Positions 36,898 to 45,420 are shown, counted from the stretch's first letter. The stretch is 64,000 nt of DNA from Methanomassiliicoccaceae archaeon DOK (GCA_009911715.1 CP047880.1:1116001-1180000); one strand, 5' to 3'. Numbers and translations: made by a program. Notes: generated from the letters alone by a model not told the origin.

Positions 36898-37674
36898 ATG
36901 CCCAGAGAGTATTCCAACCTGGAGTATCGGAACTCCATCGACCAGATCAACCAGAGGAACCGTGACCTCGAAGACAAGCTGGCCGACCAGGACAGACTGA
37001 AGAAAGAGATGAGGAAGGCCAACGCGAAGCAGCGCAAGCTCAACCGCCGCAACGCGAAGAACAGAGCCAAGGAGGCAATCCAGGCCACTGGGTGGACTGG
37101 CCCCGCGCTTATAGTCCTCAACGAGAAGAACCAGCAGATCGGCTACGTTAGTGAAGGCAGGATATACACCTCGGTCAACGGCCCCAGACCTCAATCGAAC
37201 CTGGCCCATCCCAACGTGGCATCCCGCAATGTCAAGCAGTCGTGGACCCTCCCTGATTGCGAAATCCAGGAGGTCCCCATGGGCAACGGGGCCAAGTGCT
37301 TCGACGTATACATGAAGAAGGGTGGACACACCCGTGTCCAGCGCCTGTATCCGCTCAGTCTTGAAGAGGAGGAGGCGGTCATCAAGGCGCTCAAGAACGG
37401 GGCATCTCCTGTCGCCAACGCATGGGACGACGGGAGGGGCGTGCCGATCTCATGGGAGAACGCAACCCCTATGGGCGGACCAAGGGCCGGTTCCAAATCC
37501 AGCAAGTGCATCAAGAAGAAGCCCACCGACAAGCCCAAGCCGAAGCAGACCTCTCAGGCGAACTCCTGTATCAAGAAGAAGCAGAAACTGCCCCAGAAAC
37601 CCGCTTCGAAGCCGGCCCAGCCCAATCAGCGCAGGAAATCCGCCAACGTATCGAATAACAAGGCAAGGAGGTAA
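36898..37674 (+). CDS. Basic protein with Cys/Lys repeat tail
   Basis: 258 aa. N-terminal coiled coil (about 10-60, 'RNRDLEDKLADQDRLKKEMRK'), central beta-rich domain, then a strongly basic tail (about 200-258) with two S-x-C-I-K-K-K units and 'KPAQPNQRRKS', closely similar to the tail of the next protein. Likely nucleic-acid or virion-interior associated. A short ORF (36830-37000) with a fair ribosome-binding site overlaps its 5' end and may couple it to the upstream gene. Confidence 0.65.
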   Translation: MPREYSNLEYRNSIDQINQRNRDLEDKLADQDRLKKEMRKANAKQRKLNRRNAKNRAKEAIQATGWTGPALIVLNEKNQQIGYVSEGRIYTSVNGPRPQSNLAHPNVASRNVKQSWTLPDCEIQEVPMGNGAKCFDVYMKKGGHTRVQRLYPLSLEEEEAVIKALKNGASPVANAWDDGRGVPISWENATPMGGPRAGSKSSKCIKKKPTDKPKPKQTSQANSCIKKKQKLPQKPASKPAQPNQRRKSANVSNNKARR

Positions 37675-37678
37675 GGCG

Positions 37679-38149
37679 ATGGGCGACTACAACGGATGGG
37701 CGAACCGTCCGACATGGGCGCTGTACACCGGCATCACCAGCTACGAGACGGAGTTGAAACGCGTCAGGGGATGGTTCTCCCAGGCGGCTGCCCAGCGCCT
37801 TACGTACGACGACGCTGTTGATCTGGCAGCTGAACGCCTGGAGGACAAGGTCTACGACCTCTACGACAGAGCACTCTACCAGGCCAACCCGGTCATCCGC
37901 GACATGCTCATCCATCCTCCGAACGAGACCGCCGTGGACTACCAGCGGATAGTGACGATGATCGTCGGCAAGAACGACTACGAAAAGCTTCTGCCCGCCA
38001 GTGCCAGACAGTCCGATGCCTGTATCAGGAAGAGACAGAAGCATGCTCATCAACCTGCTCAGTCGAACCAAGAGAGGAAATCCAAACCGAGGGACGTCGA
38101 GGGACAGCTCACCTGCAAGCCAAAGGGTTCCGCCGACAGGAGGCATTGA
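37679..38149 (+). CDS. N-G-W-x-N-x-P-T-W domain protein with basic Cys tail
   Basis: 156 aa. The N-terminus 'YNGWANRPTWALYTGI' matches a motif common in small phage proteins of the NGWxNxxTWxVxLW type; a helical domain follows to about residue 105. The C-terminal 50 residues are basic with 'DACIRKRQK', 'PAQSNQERKS' and 'KPRDVEGQL', units shared with tails of neighbouring proteins. The start at 37679 follows a GGAGGTAAG ribosome-binding site. Confidence 0.65.
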   Translation: MGDYNGWANRPTWALYTGITSYETELKRVRGWFSQAAAQRLTYDDAVDLAAERLEDKVYDLYDRALYQANPVIRDMLIHPPNETAVDYQRIVTMIVGKNDYEKLLPASARQSDACIRKRQKHAHQPAQSNQERKSKPRDVEGQLTCKPKGSADRRH

Positions 38150-38150
38150 C

Positions 38151-38555
38151 ATGGCCACGTACACGGCAGATGTGAGCATCATGCTCCGCAACGTAAGGAT
38201 CGAGGCCGACTCCGAGACAGAGGCAGAGAGACACATAGAATTCGCTATCGGGGACTGGCTGGACGACTTCGTCCCACTGGACCCGGAAGGAAGCAGGGTC
38301 GACGTCTCCAACATCGACGAGGACGATGACTACGCAGAGGATTGGAACCGCAGATCCAGGACCAGCTCCAACGGATGCAAAACCGGTACTAGGCAGTGCA
38401 GGGGCGGGACATCCAACAATCGCAGGCCTGTCCACGGATCGAAACCACGTTCCTGCAACGCATCGAAATCCCCGAAGAGGAGTTGCAACAGACAGCCGAG
38501 GGACGTCAACGGGAGGTTCGTCAAGAAACCGAGGAACGGGGGCGGAAGGAGATGA
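38151..38555 (+). CDS. Small domain plus Cys/Arg-rich tail with PRDxNGRFxKKP motif
   Basis: 134 aa. Residues 1-60 form a beta-alpha-beta-like acidic domain ('YTADVSIMLRNVRIEADSETEAERHIEFAIGDW'). The rest is a Cys, Ser, Arg and Lys-rich tail ending 'PRDVNGRFVKKPRNGGGRR'. The tail motif recurs in the genes at 37679 and 39265, whose N-terminal domains are unrelated. Suggests a shared targeting or nucleic-acid-binding tag. Confidence 0.6.
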   Translation: MATYTADVSIMLRNVRIEADSETEAERHIEFAIGDWLDDFVPLDPEGSRVDVSNIDEDDDYAEDWNRRSRTSSNGCKTGTRQCRGGTSNNRRPVHGSKPRSCNASKSPKRSCNRQPRDVNGRFVKKPRNGGGRR

Positions 38556-39283
38556 TCGACAACTTCGGGGGAAGGCTCGGAAGGCTCATCGTCCAGGAGG
38601 ACCCGGAGCACTGGGAGGACGTACTCAGTGAATTAGTCACAAGCGGGATGACCAAGACCCAGGCGGTAAACGAGCTCAGAGGTTTCCTCGCATCGGGGGC
38701 AAGCGGTGCCGCCACCCGTGTCCGCGGAAGCAGTCTGGAGAAGCATCTCGCACAGCTGGGAGCCCAATGCTACGCCGAGTCCTCTGATTCGAGGAACGAT
38801 GCCAAGAGCTTGGTCGACGCCAACTGGGAAGCCTACAAGTCGGAGGCCGAGAGGAAATCCACGAAGCCTAAGGCTTCGAGGAACGTGTCGTCCGGCGTCA
38901 TCCGTTCGCTAGCCAATGAGATCGCCGACCTCATGTACTACTCGGATGACAGGAGGTACGGACGCTTCGACACATGGGACGAGGGCATCGGACGCATCCA
39001 GGACCTTCTCAATACGAAATCCGGAAGGGACGAACTCGTCGCCTACATGCAGAGATGCATCGATCAGGACTCATTCAGCAGCGATGACGCCGAATCCGCA
39101 TCACAGCTGATCGGGGAGATACGCTCGATTGGGAGCGCTATGTCCGACGCCTATAGCAAGAAGACATCGAAGAGGTCCAAGACCCAGACGATCCGGAACC
39201 GCTCCAGGACCGAGAAGCCCACCGGCAATCCGGGGAAGACTTCCGGTGACAGCAGGAGGCGCCGATGCCGACAATCCCCCTGA
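38552..39283 (+). CDS. Helical protein with basic tail
   Basis: 243 aa, helical throughout ('PEHWEDVLSELVTSGMTKTQAVNELRGF'), with a Lys/Arg/Thr-rich tail from about residue 198 ('KKTSKRSKTQTIRNRSRTEK'). ATGA-coupled to the previous gene. Family not recognised; tail composition links it to its neighbours. Confidence 0.6.
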   Translation: MIDNFGGRLGRLIVQEDPEHWEDVLSELVTSGMTKTQAVNELRGFLASGASGAATRVRGSSLEKHLAQLGAQCYAESSDSRNDAKSLVDANWEAYKSEAERKSTKPKASRNVSSGVIRSLANEIADLMYYSDDRRYGRFDTWDEGIGRIQDLLNTKSGRDELVAYMQRCIDQDSFSSDDAESASQLIGEIRSIGSAMSDAYSKKTSKRSKTQTIRNRSRTEKPTGNPGKTSGDSRRRRCRQSP

Positions 39284-39693
39284 AAACAGTCTCCGAACTT
39301 TACCGGAAGGCGTCGAATAAGCGGGACTGGTGGCACAACGGCGGTCGTGACTACTCCGCGTACATGTTCGCGGACGGCCAGTTCCTACTGGCGCACGACG
39401 GATCGGTCATCTTCGACTACGACCCACGCAAGGGCACGTATGCCGTGTCAGGCTCGACACCGGCGGACCGCGACGCCATCGATTCGATGTTCCGCATACT
39501 CGGGATCAGAGATGCGGCGTCGAACCTCAACGGTCCGATCTCGCTGAAGAACGGGCGCGTGCAGGGGAGATTGGCATCCCAGAACAAGCCCTCCAGGCCG
39601 TCGGCCAAGCCTACATCGTCCAGGAACAGGCCCAGGAAGGCCAACGGGCAGTTCGCCAAGAGACCGGGACAGTCTCAGAACAGGAGAAAGTGA
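39265..39693 (+). CDS. Small domain plus PRKxNGQFxKRP tail
   Basis: 142 aa. The N-domain (1-90) is beta-rich ('YMFADGQFLLAHDGSVIFDYD'); the tail (about 100-142) is basic and ends 'RPRKANGQFAKRPGQSQNRRK', matching the tag in the gene at 38151. It overlaps the upstream gene by 19 nt; the start has AGGAGG in good position. Confidence 0.65.
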   Translation: MPTIPLKTVSELYRKASNKRDWWHNGGRDYSAYMFADGQFLLAHDGSVIFDYDPRKGTYAVSGSTPADRDAIDSMFRILGIRDAASNLNGPISLKNGRVQGRLASQNKPSRPSAKPTSSRNRPRKANGQFAKRPGQSQNRRK

Positions 39694-39694
39694 C

Positions 39695-40369
39695 ATGGTC
39701 AGTATCAGCAAGAAACTGGCCCAGATGGGCTACGACCTGTTAACGGACATGCGCGCCATGCACCATGATGGCGAGATGCACTACGTCGTCGGTACCGACG
39801 GCAAAGGCTACGTGGTTTTCCGGGCGGCACCCGTTGGCAAGGACGTCTCTCTGTCCGCGATCTCATGGTACGCGAACCTGGAGAACGCAGTCTCCTACGC
39901 CCACGATCTGACGGAATGGTGGAAAGCCTACGGCTCCGCCGAACCAGACAGGTTGTGGGGCGGATACTCCGACGACAAGAAGGTTAAGGATGACCGTCCG
40001 AAGGCATTCGGGAACAGAAGAGGGAGCAGCGGCCACCTGGCCGGGAACTACTCCAAGAGGCCCAAGCAGAAGGTCGGCAGCAACTCGGCCCCCAATCTCG
40101 CCTTCCGCTTGGTGAACCTCTACCGCAGCGTCGACCCGTACGAGTTCGAAGACCAGTACGGGAACGATCTTCAGCGGGCCTTCAGCGACACACTCGCCGG
40201 ACTGTCGACACCAGAAGGCGTCGATGCCGCCATAGGCGTCCTGGATGACATCGACAGGCTGGACGACCCCGACATGGAGAGGGAGCGCGTCGCCCTCAGG
40301 TACGAACTGATGAGCCTCCACCAGGAAATGGGGCCCGTAGGCTCAAGGAACAGGAGGTCCAGGAGATGA
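39695..40369 (+). CDS. Protein with central basic linker, unknown
   Basis: 224 aa. N-terminal alpha/beta domain ('MHYVVGTDGKGYVVFRAAP', to about 85), a basic linker ('NRRGSSGHLAGNYSKRPKQKV', about 108-130), then a helical domain ('AAIGVLDDIDRLDDPDMERERVALRYELMSL') and a short 'SRNRRSRR' end. Not recognised. Confidence 0.6.
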   Translation: MVSISKKLAQMGYDLLTDMRAMHHDGEMHYVVGTDGKGYVVFRAAPVGKDVSLSAISWYANLENAVSYAHDLTEWWKAYGSAEPDRLWGGYSDDKKVKDDRPKAFGNRRGSSGHLAGNYSKRPKQKVGSNSAPNLAFRLVNLYRSVDPYEFEDQYGNDLQRAFSDTLAGLSTPEGVDAAIGVLDDIDRLDDPDMERERVALRYELMSLHQEMGPVGSRNRRSRR

Positions 40370-41130
40370 AATGGGACCGCGACAGTTACGAGAAGGCCAA
40401 CTTCGACCTCGGAGTGCTGGGGACGGGACTGGCAGTCGCTTCCCTGGCTCTGGCACTGAACAAGAAGAGCGGCTCCAGACGGAATCCCGACACCGCTTTC
40501 AAGTTCAGGAAGGTCCGCAACCAGGGCCGCTGGGTTCTCGGCGATTCGGATTGCGAGAATCCGTACTGGTTCGAGGCCGAATCAAGCCCTGATGGAAGGA
40601 TCGTCGTCGTATGGAGTCTCGGCATAGGCCAGAAAGAGGTCCGCGGCGTCTACGATGCGCCGGACATCAAGACGGCGGCGATAATGGCCGAGAACATAGT
40701 CACCGACCACGTCCCAACGTTCTGGATTCCGGAAATGAGGCCCTACAAGCGTAGCTTCAAGGACGATTGGTACGAGGAGGGCATGGGGCCGAACTGCCCC
40801 AACTGCGGGGCGTATGAGCAAGTCCGCGGTCTCGGAGAGAGAGGGCTGTACGTATGCTTGAGGTGCGGATGTGCCTTCGACCGCGACAGGGAACGGATCA
40901 TTTGGGACAGATGGGACCATGATGCGTTCGACAGGTACCGCAAGGAGACCGAGTCGAAGCGCTCCGAGACCTACTCCAGAGGGTGTATGCCCATCGGCGT
41001 CACCGAATCTGGACACCGCGCCTACGTCACGCCCGAGGCCTTTGACTCCCTGCACTACTCGCTGCTGGTCGATTACGATAACCCGAAAGACAGGAGACGC
41101 ATCCTATCCTTCTCCAGGAGGGGACGTTGA
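40366..41130 (+). CDS. Membrane-anchored zinc-ribbon protein
   Basis: 254 aa. One N-terminal hydrophobic segment ('LGVLGTGLAVASLALALN', about 15-32), a beta domain, then a zinc ribbon with CPNC and CLRCGC knuckles (about 144-168), and a basic C-terminus 'FSRRGR'. ATGA-coupled to the preceding gene. Could tether to the membrane while binding a partner. Confidence 0.6.
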   Translation: MKWDRDSYEKANFDLGVLGTGLAVASLALALNKKSGSRRNPDTAFKFRKVRNQGRWVLGDSDCENPYWFEAESSPDGRIVVVWSLGIGQKEVRGVYDAPDIKTAAIMAENIVTDHVPTFWIPEMRPYKRSFKDDWYEEGMGPNCPNCGAYEQVRGLGERGLYVCLRCGCAFDRDRERIIWDRWDHDAFDRYRKETESKRSETYSRGCMPIGVTESGHRAYVTPEAFDSLHYSLLVDYDNPKDRRRILSFSRRGR

Positions 41131-41131
41131 C

Positions 41132-41941
41132 ATGAGGACTGTACCGATCTACAAACGTCCCCGCAACCCACACTTCCCGGAGACACTACCCATCCCCAGG
41201 AAGGGGTTCATCTATCATGGCGAGTACTTCAAGACGCTGGGGGACGCCCGCTATCTGAGCGACTGCGGCCCCAGCGGAGTGTACACGGCCGACGGCGTTG
41301 ACGACATAGGTCGTCCGTGCCGCTATTACTTCGATGTGAGCTACCGCGACATAGATGCGGCGAAGAACGGGAAGCTGTTGTGGGGCAGGTCGTTCTCGGA
41401 CATGGAGCGCCTCTCCGACGCGGCGTGGGAGACCCGCGCCAGGAAGGGCACGTTCAACATCGATCCGACCTTGGAGCCGTCCGACGTCCGTTCGATGGAT
41501 TACCTCCGCGACTTCTACACGACCAGATACCCATGGACGGCACCGTATCTGAATGATCCGGAGGTGTGGTCCTGGATATGCGACTACTACGGATACCTGG
41601 CATGGAACGAGCACGGAAACCAGCCGTCGCTGGTCGAGGACGCCGGAGAGGGCTACATGGCGTCTCTGGTCATGGATCTGGTGAGGTCGTGTGATTCTAA
41701 CTACACCTACTATCTGACGAACGGCGGAGACGTCGATTCGCTAGACGATACTGAACGCTCACTGCTCGACAGGCGTGTTGGGATCCAGAAGAGGTACGGC
41801 GTGAAGCCGGACTGGAAGGTACCCCGCAACATGCGTTCCGGGAAGTCACGTTCGATGAACAAACGTTCGTTCTGGAGGCGTCGATATGTTCCGCATCGTG
41901 AGGAAACGCGACGGTCCGTCCGTACGCATCCTCGTCGATGA
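41132..41941 (+). CDS. Hypothetical protein with very basic C-terminus
   Basis: 269 aa. Aromatic-rich globular part ('LRDFYTTRYPWTAPYLNDPEVWSWICDYYGYL') and a C-terminal 35 residues dominated by Arg/Lys ('SGKSRSMNKRSFWRRR'). Overlaps the next gene by 56 nt, so the tail coding doubles as the next gene's start region. Confidence 0.6.
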   Translation: MRTVPIYKRPRNPHFPETLPIPRKGFIYHGEYFKTLGDARYLSDCGPSGVYTADGVDDIGRPCRYYFDVSYRDIDAAKNGKLLWGRSFSDMERLSDAAWETRARKGTFNIDPTLEPSDVRSMDYLRDFYTTRYPWTAPYLNDPEVWSWICDYYGYLAWNEHGNQPSLVEDAGEGYMASLVMDLVRSCDSNYTYYLTNGGDVDSLDDTERSLLDRRVGIQKRYGVKPDWKVPRNMRSGKSRSMNKRSFWRRRYVPHREETRRSVRTHPRR

Positions 41942-42896
41942 TGACGGCTACGTACCTTTCGAAGAGATGGGAGCTAGGCACCATGCTCGTCCGCTGCGCG
42001 CGCAGCGCATGGACGATCTCAGGACATCGATGGTGGTCGAGAGCCGTTTCATCACCCCAGATAAGGCTGTCGCATGGTGGACTAACCCCGGAAGGTCCGA
42101 TATCGAGGGCATCGACGCCCCCGCAAAACAGCAGATTATCATCCCGCCGGCGAAGGCTGACGTGAGTAGCCTTGGAGGGTTCTTCTCCGGACTAATGCCT
42201 AGTAGGTCCACCTATGGCGACCTTCCATGGCTGTCCGATCTAGAGCTGGCCGAAGCCATGGCCAGGAACGGGGGCCTCAGACCCGGGATGGCCAGGGCGT
42301 ACGCGGACGGCTCGTATGACGAATTTTACAGACATTTCATGGGAGGAGAAGAGATGGATTCTTTCAACAGGAGATGCGGAAGTGGGCCCCTGGCCCGCCA
42401 CGCGTCATACTCTACGGACTCCTCATCGTACTTCTACAGCCAGGAGACAGGCAAGAACTACACGGCGACGCCCCAGGGCATCGACATGTACGCCGACGAC
42501 CTGGCCCGGAAGCAGGATGGGGTTGACAGGGACGGGCTCAAAAGCCACGTCCGTAACATGATGGATGACACCAGAGTGATCAGATCGCACGGAGCCCACG
42601 ACGTGCTCCGTGTGGGCGGTTCCAATTTCTCGAAGGACCGCAAAGCACCGATAAGGTCCAACAACCCCCGGCGCGACTCCAGACCCGCCTTCGCATCGGC
42701 TGAGACAGGCGCGGAGTACCCACTCACCACAGCCGGGATAAAGCAGTACCTAGAGGACTACGAAGAATGGATTGGTGTGCTCACAGGACGCACGGAGATT
42801 GCGAAACGTCTGAAGAATATGCTACCTCCAGTGCCCGGCTACGCCGTGGACGTGGATATCGCCGATCTGCACGATTCGCTGGAGGTGCTGAGATGA
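41886..42896 (+). CDS. DIxGID-module protein
   Basis: 336 aa. Residues 13-79 carry the shared module ('LVDDDGYVPF...PDKAVAWWTNPGRSDIEGIDAP'). The remainder is helical, with 'FSSGLMPSR'-type low-complexity and a C-terminal 'YLEDYEEWIGVLTGRTEIAKRL' helix. No HExxH. GGAGGCG lies 8 nt before the ATG. Probably a cargo protein of the same module family; function of the body unknown. Confidence 0.6.
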   Translation: MFRIVRKRDGPSVRILVDDDGYVPFEEMGARHHARPLRAQRMDDLRTSMVVESRFITPDKAVAWWTNPGRSDIEGIDAPAKQQIIIPPAKADVSSLGGFFSGLMPSRSTYGDLPWLSDLELAEAMARNGGLRPGMARAYADGSYDEFYRHFMGGEEMDSFNRRCGSGPLARHASYSTDSSSYFYSQETGKNYTATPQGIDMYADDLARKQDGVDRDGLKSHVRNMMDDTRVIRSHGAHDVLRVGGSNFSKDRKAPIRSNNPRRDSRPAFASAETGAEYPLTTAGIKQYLEDYEEWIGVLTGRTEIAKRLKNMLPPVPGYAVDVDIADLHDSLEVLR

Positions 42897-43660
42897 GCAA
42901 GAGGAAGACTGAGAAGATCCCGACGGATGCGGACGGTTTCGTGAACCCGGACTATCTGATCGAGTTCGAATCCAAACGCAACCAGAAGTCAAGACTGACT
43001 GATGAAATGAAGATCGCCGGCACAGTGTTCGCCCCTCTAGTGACTGTCAAGCAGGCGGGGCAGTGGATGAACCGTCCCAACAGATACGACATCGCAGGCA
43101 TAGACGCCCCGATGGAGGTCGCCAACGTTCCCGTGGGAGGGTTCCCCCGGAAGAAGAAAAAGAGGGTCAGGCATCCAAACGGCCCCACATACTCCCAGGC
43201 GTTCTGGGACTCCCTGGACTGGGAGAACGATCCCGTCGGTGCATCGAGAATGGCCGCCATGGCCATGGAGGTGGAAAAACACGGACTCACAGAGGACATG
43301 CGTGCGCTCCTTGAGGACGACGCTTATGGCGAGGTCATGGGCTCAGACCGCTGGAAACGCGACGACAGGGCAGCCGCGGAAGCCTACAGGAGGCACATGC
43401 TCTCCGACATGGGGATGATGGACTCCGCCAACCGTAGACACGCGTCCTTCGGTAGGAAACCGTACGAATGGGAGAAGCTCGCCGGCAACGTGTACACGAT
43501 CCATGACGCCGAAGGTGACTACATCGACGTCACGAAACTAAAGGAGAAGGGCCCGGGATGGTTCGCTTGCGCGAACGCATGGGGTCTTCCGTACACCAAG
43601 TTCAAGACGAAGGAGGAGGCGATGGACTTCGCCGAATCGCTGATGGGGATGGGAAGATGA
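42893..43660 (+). CDS. DIxGID-module protein
   Basis: 255 aa. The module sits at the extreme N-terminus (9-73: 'IPTDADGFVNPDYL...QAGQWMNRPNRYDIAGIDAP'), immediately followed by 'RKKKKRVRHP'. The helical body ends in 'WFACANAWGLPYTKFKTKEEAMDFAESL'. ATGA-coupled to the preceding module protein. Confidence 0.6.
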   Translation: MSKRKTEKIPTDADGFVNPDYLIEFESKRNQKSRLTDEMKIAGTVFAPLVTVKQAGQWMNRPNRYDIAGIDAPMEVANVPVGGFPRKKKKRVRHPNGPTYSQAFWDSLDWENDPVGASRMAAMAMEVEKHGLTEDMRALLEDDAYGEVMGSDRWKRDDRAAAEAYRRHMLSDMGMMDSANRRHASFGRKPYEWEKLAGNVYTIHDAEGDYIDVTKLKEKGPGWFACANAWGLPYTKFKTKEEAMDFAESLMGMGR

Positions 43661-44013
43661 GACTGATGAACAAGAACGCCAATAGGAGGGACCTGAACCC
43701 GCCCGAGATGCTCCACCATGCCGCAAGACGGGGAACGGAGCTCATCGTTCTGGACGCCAGGTTCCCGCGCGCATCCTGTTGGGAACAGTGCGGGGAATGC
43801 GACACTGAGTTCGTGATGGCAGCATACCATCCGGAGGCGTGCCCCCACTGCGGTATGGCCGTCCTGCCGTGCAACATGTGCGACCCAGACACCGGGGACT
43901 GCCGCGACTGCCCATACGAGGCGATGTCGGGCAGGAGGATAGGCCCGGACCACCGCTCCAAGGACGAATTGGAGGGCGATTGGAACAGGAAAACCTTTGG
44001 GAGGAGAAGATGA
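43657..44013 (+). CDS. Cys-rich zinc-binding protein
   Basis: 118 aa with CGEC, CPHC, CNMC and CRDC pairs (about residues 45-88), enough for two zinc sites. Basic ends ('NRKTFGRRR'). ATGA-coupled on both sides. Probably a double zinc ribbon; partner unknown. Confidence 0.65.
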   Translation: MRLMNKNANRRDLNPPEMLHHAARRGTELIVLDARFPRASCWEQCGECDTEFVMAAYHPEACPHCGMAVLPCNMCDPDTGDCRDCPYEAMSGRRIGPDHRSKDELEGDWNRKTFGRRR

Positions 44014-44109
44014 CTGAACCGATGACAAGTTGTCACCATGCACTGAACTGGACCGACACGCCTTCGTGGGCACTCTTCGGGTCTGGTTCGCATGGTGAAG
44101 AAGCTGAGA
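44010..44109 (+). pseudogene. Out-of-frame fragment of an NWxxxPSWAL domain
   Basis: A coupled ATGA start at 44010 opens 'ALNWTDTPSWALFGSGSHGEEAE', clearly similar to 'YNGWANRPTWALYTGITSYETE' at the start of the gene at 37679. The frame then runs into the coding region of the next gene in a non-matching frame. Either a truncated paralogue or a frameshifted N-terminal part of the following gene. Confidence 0.45.
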
Positions 44110-45420
44110 CGCACCGAAGGCGGTTCCCCGATAATCGAGAACCGCTTCGAAATCGATTCCACCGGCACCGACTACGGTTACTTCGACACCAGGGGCGCCG
44201 CCGCTTATGTGGAGGACAAGGACGGTTTCTCGCACCGCGTCCCCATCGATTCCGACGGCAAGGTCCCATTGTTCGCCATCGTACAGCACTTCCTGGACAT
44301 CGACATGGCCAGGAAGAAAGGGAGCCCGAGGAACATCGCAATAGACCTTCGCAAGCCGGCTAAGACCCTTCACCGGATACCCACAGGCGGGTTCACACCG
44401 GAGCAGATTGTCGCCACGGGATGGTGGGACGATCCCTCCAGCTGCGACATAGAGGGCCTGGACGACTCCACCAACGCGTACATGGGGTTCTGGGACAAGG
44501 TCGGGAAATCCGTCAGAACGAAGACTCCGAGGATAGCCGTCATCGGCACGCCTTCGGAGAGGGAGAAGATCATGACCGCCCTCTCCCAGAACTTCACCGG
44601 GAAGGAGCTGGAGTCCGCTGTCAAGGACGGCGGCATCGTCGTCATGGCAAGCCCCACCGGGAAGAGGGGCGTGGCCGGGTTCTACATGAGGAGGCAGGAC
44701 GGCCTGGAGACCCCGGTGATAGTAGCAAAGTCCCTGGACGAGGACACCATCACCCACGAGTTCACCCATCACCTCAGACAGACCGATCCCAAGAGGGCCG
44801 GTTTCTCCAAGACACCGTACAACCTGGACGAGAACGGACGCATGGTCCGCGATAACGGCCTGAGTTACGAGTCATACTCCAACCTGGAGGAGGCTGCCAC
44901 TGTGGCCGAGACGATCACGCGCACGCGCAAACCTGCAGAGGCGTGCGGATACTTCTGGTACCTTCACGGCACCGAGGAGGGACGCATCGGCCAGTCGGCG
45001 TACGACCACGACAGGGAGACGCTCCTGGAGAATGGCGGCGGTAAGGGCGGCCCGCTGCGCGGCAAGCGTGCCACCGACCGTGTCAACCAGCGCTTTTTGG
45101 ATACCGACATCTCCAAGCTCAAGAACGGAGGAAAGGGAACCAGGGCGGACAGGATGGCCCGCCAACTGGCAGGCATCCCGGAGCCGAAGCCTGTGCCCAG
45201 CGACAAGCCGGGGGCGTGGAACCGCGTGACTGCGGGCCACTGGCAGACCAAGGACCTGAAAGGCGAGACGATTGACCTCTACAAGCCCGGATCCAAGGGG
45301 AATCAGACCCGCAAATGGAAACTGGAGTACGGCGACAGATCAGTCACGTTCTTCGACCGCAGCGATGCCGAACAGGAGGTTATCTGGCTTTTGGACAGGC
45401 AGAGGAGGGAGCTCGCATGA
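44092..45420 (+). CDS. Putative metallopeptidase with DIxGID module (paralogue of the one at 35875)
   Basis: 442 aa. Module at about 45-124 ('RVPIDSDGKVPLF...PEQIVATGWWDDPSSCDIEGLD'). Peptidase domain with His222-Glu223-Phe-Thr-His226 and 'ATVAETITRT' (Glu273). The upstream 'RIAVIGTPSEREKIMTALSQNFT' region also aligns with the gene at 35875. A C-terminal extension (about 310-442) is absent from that paralogue and ends in an alpha/beta domain 'WKLEYGDRSVTFFDRSDAEQEVIWLLDRQ'. ATGA overlap with the next gene. Confidence 0.65.
   Translation: MVKKLRRTEGGSPIIENRFEIDSTGTDYGYFDTRGAAAYVEDKDGFSHRVPIDSDGKVPLFAIVQHFLDIDMARKKGSPRNIAIDLRKPAKTLHRIPTGGFTPEQIVATGWWDDPSSCDIEGLDDSTNAYMGFWDKVGKSVRTKTPRIAVIGTPSEREKIMTALSQNFTGKELESAVKDGGIVVMASPTGKRGVAGFYMRRQDGLETPVIVAKSLDEDTITHEFTHHLRQTDPKRAGFSKTPYNLDENGRMVRDNGLSYESYSNLEEAATVAETITRTRKPAEACGYFWYLHGTEEGRIGQSAYDHDRETLLENGGGKGGPLRGKRATDRVNQRFLDTDISKLKNGGKGTRADRMARQLAGIPEPKPVPSDKPGAWNRVTAGHWQTKDLKGETIDLYKPGSKGNQTRKWKLEYGDRSVTFFDRSDAEQEVIWLLDRQRRELA

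Noticed and set aside
36830-37000. 56-codon ORF overlapping the start of the gene at 36898
   Set aside because: Decent ribosome-binding site, but more than half overlaps a well-supported gene in another frame and the sequence looks non-protein-like after residue 24. Mentioned only as possible coupling.
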